In this document: piece after piece, positions 30,123 to 33,993 of the stretch | Layout of the letters: each line of letters starts with the position of its first letter | How positions within the stretch are numbered: the stretch's first letter is position 1 | Assembly: GCA_014871665.1 (NCBI GenBank) | Contig: WGSL01000016.1 | Span: 1 to 33,993, forward strand | From: Collinsella sp. | GTDB taxonomy: Bacteria; Actinomycetota; Coriobacteriia; Coriobacteriales; Coriobacteriaceae | Length of the DNA stretch: 33,993 nucleotides | Direction of reading: 5' to 3' | The notes under the pieces: generated by a model | The model's database searches: none | What the model saw: the letters and a program-made list of their open reading frames with translations, nothing else | Told to the model about the DNA's origin: nothing | Made by a program: the position numbers and the translations under genes

Positions 30123-33100
30123 TATGCATTCACGACCTTTCCGGTTTCGCGATCGAGTTTTTGCGAGACGACGCGACTGACGCCGTCGGCTTGCATCGAG
30201 ACGCCATAGAGGACGTCAGCGTCCTCCATAGTACGGCGCTGATGCGAAATGACCAAGAGCTGCGTATCGGAACGCAACACATCGAGCGCGCCGATGAGCT
30301 TGGACAGGTTGGCGTCATCGAGTGCCGCCTCGACCTCGTCCAGCACATAGAACGGCACCGTGCGCGTGCGGTACACGGCAAAGAGCAGGGCGAGCGCCGT
30401 CAGGCTCTTCTCGCCGCCCGACATGAGCATCATCTTGGCGATGCGCTTGCCGCGCGGCTGCGCCACGACCTCGATACCCGTCTCGGCAGGATGCTCGGGA
30501 TCGGTCATCTCCAGATGAGCCTGACCGCCCGGGAAGAGCATAGCGAAGATCTCGCGGAAGTTCGCGTCGACCTTCTCAAACGTCACCAGGAAGGCTTTAC
30601 GCATCTTACGGTCGATGGCCACGGTAATCTTGGTGAGCGCCTTGCGCGCGCTCTCAAGATCGGCCAGCTGCTCCTCGATGTAATCGGCGCGGCGCTTGAG
30701 CTGCTCGTACTCCTCCATGGCAACCTGGTTCACAGGGCCCAGGTTGTTGATCTGGCGCACGAGCTGGTTGAGTTCGCGCTCGGCGGCATCGCGGTCCGTG
30801 GGCGCCGGAAGCATGAGCGCTTCCTCGAGTACCGTGGTGCCATCGGCGGTAATGGCCTTAATGGCGGCCTCTACCTGCACCTCGAGCTTACCACGCGCGA
30901 CCTTGAACTCGTTTTGCGTGGCGGAAGCGGTATCGACCCGCTCCTTAGCGCGGGCAACCTCTGCCTTGGCATCCTCGATGGTCTTCTTGAGCGAGGCCGA
31001 GTCCGCCTCCTCGAGTGAAGCCTGATCGCGCAGGCGCGCGGCCCAATCCGAGGCACGCTCCAGCAGGGCCGAATAGCGCTCGTGCATGGGATCGACGCGC
31101 AGGCGCAGCAGCTCGAGCGAGCGCGAGGCCTGGCGTGTTCCGCGGATACGACGGTCGATGCCCTCAAGACGATGCTCCAGGTCGGGCACGCGGCCCTTCA
31201 GCGAACGCAGGCGTTCGCTCGTCTGGGCTAGGCGAACCTTGGCGTCGGCGAGCTTGCCGGCAGCCTCGGAATCGTCACGGCGAACGCGGTCGAGTTCGTC
31301 GTTGGCCTCGGCAATCTGCAAGCCCAGATCGCTTGCCTGCGCGCGGGCCTCGTCACGCGAACGGGTGAGCTCGTCAACGCGCGGGCGCGCAGCGCGAACG
31401 GCTTCGGAAGCCTGCTCGCGGCGCTTGGAGATGCGCACGCGCTCGACCTCGGCATTGTTGGCGCTTTGCTCCAAGCGGCCGATCTCGGAGAGCAGCGAGC
31501 GGCGCTCGCCCTCAAGACGGGCGATCTCGCCGGCGGCATCGCCCTCAGCGGCACGCGCTTCCTCAACGGCCGCATTGGCCTCAACGACCTGACCTGACAC
31601 ATGTTCAAACACGGCAGCCAGATCGGGCTCCAGACCCTCTAACTCGCGGATACGGCGCTTGCGCTCCAAGGCACCCGACGCCTCGCCGGCATCGAGGCCC
31701 ACGCGCACCAGGCCGCCGCAGGCGACGCGGGCGCCATCGGGGGTCACGTAAGTCACGCCGTCAACGACCGGCGCCGACAGCGCGGCAGCAAGATCGTCCA
31801 CTACGTAATATCCGCCGAGTAACGCCTCGACGACGGGACCGTAGCCTGCGCGCACGGACAGACGATCAACCAGACGGGTACCGGCAGCGCCCTCAGCGGC
31901 GGTAGAGCCGCTCACGCCGCGCGCCACCAGCAGCGCCTCGCCCGAGGCCTTCTTCTGGTCCAGAGCGGCACGACCGGCACGCTCAAGCGCGGACGTATCG
32001 TCGAACAGCAGTGCATCGATATCGCCGGCGAGCAATTGCTCAACCAAGCCCTCAAGCTCGCGCGGGGCCTCGAGTACGTCGCCCAGACGACCAGAGACAT
32101 CATCACCCAGCGCACCCATCAGACGGCTCACCAGCGGCGAGCTGTCGGCCATGCGGGCATCGAGTTTCTTTTGGCTGGCAAGCTCCGAGCGCACCTCGGA
32201 TAACTTGTTGCGCGCCTCGCTCTCGCGGGCACGCAGGTCCTTCAGGGCCGCGCGTGCGGACTCGGTGGCCTCACGCGCATCGATCTGAGCCTGGCGCGCT
32301 TCCTCAAGAGCGCCCTCAAGCTCCTCTGCGCGGTCGCGACGGCTCTCTAGCGAGGCCGTGACCTCCTCGAGCTGCTCGTCAATCTGCTCCAGGCGCGAGG
32401 CATACATGTTGTCCTCGACCTCGGCATTGCTCAGCGAGTCCTTCACCTTGGCGAGCTCGAGCGCGGCGTTATCGGCCACGCGCTGAACATCGCGCTGTTC
32501 ACGCGTAAGCTGCGAAATCTGATTGTCGAGCGCCACGCGCCGCTCGTGGAGCTCAGCGGCAGCAGGACCAGCGGCGTCAACGTCCTCCTGGGCCTGCATG
32601 TGCGCACCGGTCACTTCCTCAAGCTGCGCACGCGCGTCCTCGAGCTCCTCGACCACGCGACGTCGCTGATGCTCGGAGCTCGAAATCTGCCCGCGCATGT
32701 CGGACAGGCGCGACACCATGTTGTGGCCCTTTTCCTCGAGCAGGCGCATGTCGGAGTTAATGCGGCCGACCACATCTTGCATATGGCGGCGCTGCTCGCC
32801 CAGGTCGCCCACAAACAGGCCCTTTTCCTCGAGCATGACCTGGAGCTTCTCGAGCTCGCGCTCCTTTTCGCCCAAGCGGTACTGCGCAAGCTCAAGCTCG
32901 GCAGCGCCCTCCTTGGAGCGGCTCTCCAGGTCGTTCCACTGCGACTGCAGCGAACGAAGCTCGTCGACGGCCAGCATCTGCGTAAGCTCGTTCGCGCGCG
33001 AGGACAACTCTTTGTACTTGCGCGCGCGATCGACCTGACGCTCCAGCGGCCGCAGCTGACGGGCGATCTCCTTATTGATGTCGCGGGCACGCATCAGGTG

Positions 33101-33658
33101 CTCGTCCATCGACTTAATTTTTTTGAGCGCACGCTCCTTGCGGCGCTTGTGCTTGGAGATGCCGGCGGCCTCCTCGATAAGGGCGCGGCGCTCCTCCGGG
33201 CGGCTCTGCAAAATGGCGTCGAGCTTGCCCTGGCTGATGATGGAATGCGTATCCTTGCCCAGGCCCGAATCGTGCAGGATGTCCTGAATGTCCATCAGGC
33301 GGCACGGACTCGAGTTGATGAGGTACTCGCTTTCGCCCGAGCGGTACATGCGACGGGTGATGGCGACTTCGTCAAAATCGACAGGCAGCATATGGTCCGA
33401 GTTATCGAGCACCAGCGTAACCTCGGCAACACCCACCGGCTTGCGCGCCGACGAGCCCGAGAAGATGACATCCTCCATGGCCTGGCCGCGCAGCTGCTTG
33501 GCGCTCTGCTCGCCCAGGACCCACAGAATCGAGTCGGAAATGTTCGATTTTCCCGAGCCGTTTGGACCGACGATGACGGTCAGGCCCGGCTCAAACGTCA
33601 TATGGGCGCGGTCGGCAAACGACTTGAACCCTTTGAGCGTGAGGGACTTGAGATACAC
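30122..33658 (-). CDS. smc: chromosome segregation protein SMC
   Basis: A 1178-residue structural-maintenance-of-chromosomes ATPase. The N-terminal head has Walker A GPNGSGKSN at residues 31-39 and the family start LKGFKSFAD. Two long coiled coils rich in Glu, Arg, Leu and Ala flank a hinge at about 510-680 (GRLGDVLEAPRELEGLVEQLL...GYYVVDDLAAAL region). The C-terminal head has the signature motif MSGGEKSLTALALLFA and Walker B FYVLDEVEAALDDANL. It compacts and separates chromosomes with ScpA and ScpB. The start is a GTG at 33658 with GAGGA just upstream, ten bases after rnc. Length and motifs are normal, so it is not RecN, SbcC or Rad50. Confidence 0.97.
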   Translation of the reverse strand: MYLKSLTLKGFKSFADRAHMTFEPGLTVIVGPNGSGKSNISDSILWVLGEQSAKQLRGQAMEDVIFSGSSARKPVGVAEVTLVLDNSDHMLPVDFDEVAITRRMYRSGESEYLINSSPCRLMDIQDILHDSGLGKDTHSIISQGKLDAILQSRPEERRALIEEAAGISKHKRRKERALKKIKSMDEHLMRARDINKEIARQLRPLERQVDRARKYKELSSRANELTQMLAVDELRSLQSQWNDLESRSKEGAAELELAQYRLGEKERELEKLQVMLEEKGLFVGDLGEQRRHMQDVVGRINSDMRLLEEKGHNMVSRLSDMRGQISSSEHQRRRVVEELEDARAQLEEVTGAHMQAQEDVDAAGPAAAELHERRVALDNQISQLTREQRDVQRVADNAALELAKVKDSLSNAEVEDNMYASRLEQIDEQLEEVTASLESRRDRAEELEGALEEARQAQIDAREATESARAALKDLRARESEARNKLSEVRSELASQKKLDARMADSSPLVSRLMGALGDDVSGRLGDVLEAPRELEGLVEQLLAGDIDALLFDDTSALERAGRAALDQKKASGEALLVARGVSGSTAAEGAAGTRLVDRLSVRAGYGPVVEALLGGYYVVDDLAAALSAPVVDGVTYVTPDGARVACGGLVRVGLDAGEASGALERKRRIRELEGLEPDLAAVFEHVSGQVVEANAAVEEARAAEGDAAGEIARLEGERRSLLSEIGRLEQSANNAEVERVRISKRREQASEAVRAARPRVDELTRSRDEARAQASDLGLQIAEANDELDRVRRDDSEAAGKLADAKVRLAQTSERLRSLKGRVPDLEHRLEGIDRRIRGTRQASRSLELLRLRVDPMHERYSALLERASDWAARLRDQASLEEADSASLKKTIEDAKAEVARAKERVDTASATQNEFKVARGKLEVQVEAAIKAITADGTTVLEEALMLPAPTDRDAAERELNQLVRQINNLGPVNQVAMEEYEQLKRRADYIEEQLADLESARKALTKITVAIDRKMRKAFLVTFEKVDANFREIFAMLFPGGQAHLEMTDPEHPAETGIEVVAQPRGKRIAKMMLMSGGEKSLTALALLFAVYRTRTVPFYVLDEVEAALDDANLSKLIGALDVLRSDTQLLVISHQRRTMEDADVLYGVSMQADGVSRVVSQKLDRETGKVVNA

Positions 33659-33668
33659 GGTTCCTCGC

Positions 33669-33993
33669 TTAAACAGGCTTCTTGTTAAGAATCACGCCGT
33701 TGGTGATGTAGCCCATGCGGTCGAGCGCCTCGAGTGCAGCGGCTCCCTCGGCTTCCTTCTTAGAGGAACCGGAGCCGCGACCCTGGCGAATACCATCGAT
33801 CAAAACCACAGCGGTAAAGGTGGGCGCATGCGCCGGGCCCTCGGAGCCAACGAGCTTGTACGCCGGAGGTTCGTGACCGTCGGCTTGCACGCACTCCTGC
33901 AAAAACGACTTGGGGTTCGCAGGATGCTCGGCACGCTCGGAAGCCAAATGCGGCTTAAGCGTACGATGGATAAACTCCGCTGCGGCATCCCAG
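33669..33993 (-). CDS. rnc: ribonuclease III, C-terminal part (truncated by window edge)
   Basis: The last 107 residues of RNase III are in the window and the frame stays open to its end, so the N-terminal catalytic domain lies outside. The visible part begins AAAEFIHRTLKPHL and holds the double-stranded RNA-binding domain: NPKSFLQECVQADGHEPPAYKLV, then FTAVVLIDG and GSGSSKKEAEGAAALEAL (written here in pieces: NPKSFLQE, PPAYKLV, FTAVVLI, GSSKKEAEGAAA). RNase III cuts structured rRNA and mRNA precursors. It is followed ten bases later by smc, the usual order. There is no in-frame ATG in the visible part, which agrees with truncation. Confidence 0.9.
   Translation of the reverse strand, partial: WDAAAEFIHRTLKPHLASERAEHPANPKSFLQECVQADGHEPPAYKLVGSEGPAHAPTFTAVVLIDGIRQGRGSGSSKKEAEGAAALEALDRMGYITNGVILNKKPV

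Noticed and set aside
1..33993. CRISPR array, prophage, insertion sequence or toxin-antitoxin pair
   Set aside because: No regularly spaced repeats, transposase, integrase or phage motifs were seen; the genes are mostly conserved housekeeping genes.

Overview
The window is a gene-dense, high-GC chromosomal segment. Gene content and order (alaS-ruvX-mltG-yqeG-aroK; rnc-smc-ftsY-ffh; a SigB/F/G-type sigma factor; a DUF134-NifX fusion) fit a Gram-positive gut actinobacterium of the Coriobacteriia, most likely Collinsella or a close relative. That assignment rests on recognition, not on a database search. Nearly all genes lie on the minus strand. The only plus-strand genes are an iron-type alcohol/glycerol dehydrogenase, a decayed cobO and the DUF134-NifX gene. 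I saw no rRNA, tRNA, CRISPR, prophage or insertion sequence.

Layout in coordinate order. 1-5600: alaS, ruvX, mltG, a YqeG-type phosphatase and shikimate kinase, read right to left as one tight operon. 5753-8909: a stress-type cluster of a DUF948-like membrane protein, a degenerate RsbW-like anti-sigma protein, a SigB/F/G-family sigma factor and an AI-2E-family permease, with short overlaps. 9010-10430: rarA with an SOS-box-like element in front. 10420-13498: dGTPase-like hydrolase, a small prepilin-peptidase-like protein and a membrane glycosyltransferase. 13581-15193: rluD and lspA. 15194-15566: a 373-base gap full of inverted repeats. 15567-18720: ileS with a transcriptional T-box leader. 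18855-20444: dehydrogenase converging on a DUF523 gene. 20526-22485: ftsH with a SigB-like promoter. 22511-22791: remnant of cobO and a large inverted repeat. 22792-25809: MATE transporter, SpoU methyltransferase, folA. 25819-26667: thyA. 26751-27598: twin-palindrome control region and the DUF134-NifX fusion. 27719-33993: ffh, ftsY, smc and the 3' end of rnc.

Most proteins are housekeeping: tRNA charging (AlaRS, IleRS), protein targeting and lipoprotein processing (Ffh, FtsY, LspA), chromosome organisation (SMC), folate/thymidylate metabolism (FolA, ThyA), RNA modification or processing (RluD, SpoU, RNase III, RuvX) and quality control (FtsH). The less ordinary content is regulatory or decaying: a sigma factor with a degenerate anti-sigma partner and a matching promoter in front of ftsH; an SOS-like palindrome before rarA; two copies of a 20-bp-class palindrome before DUF134-NifX, which also has a consensus ribosome-binding site inside the reading frame; a cobO gene reduced to its two ends; two distant terminators sharing one loop sequence with compensatory stem changes; and a multi-hairpin element after ileS. 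I did not find a clearly new multi-gene system. The strongest candidates for undescribed biology are these non-coding elements and the nested DUF134-NifX gene.
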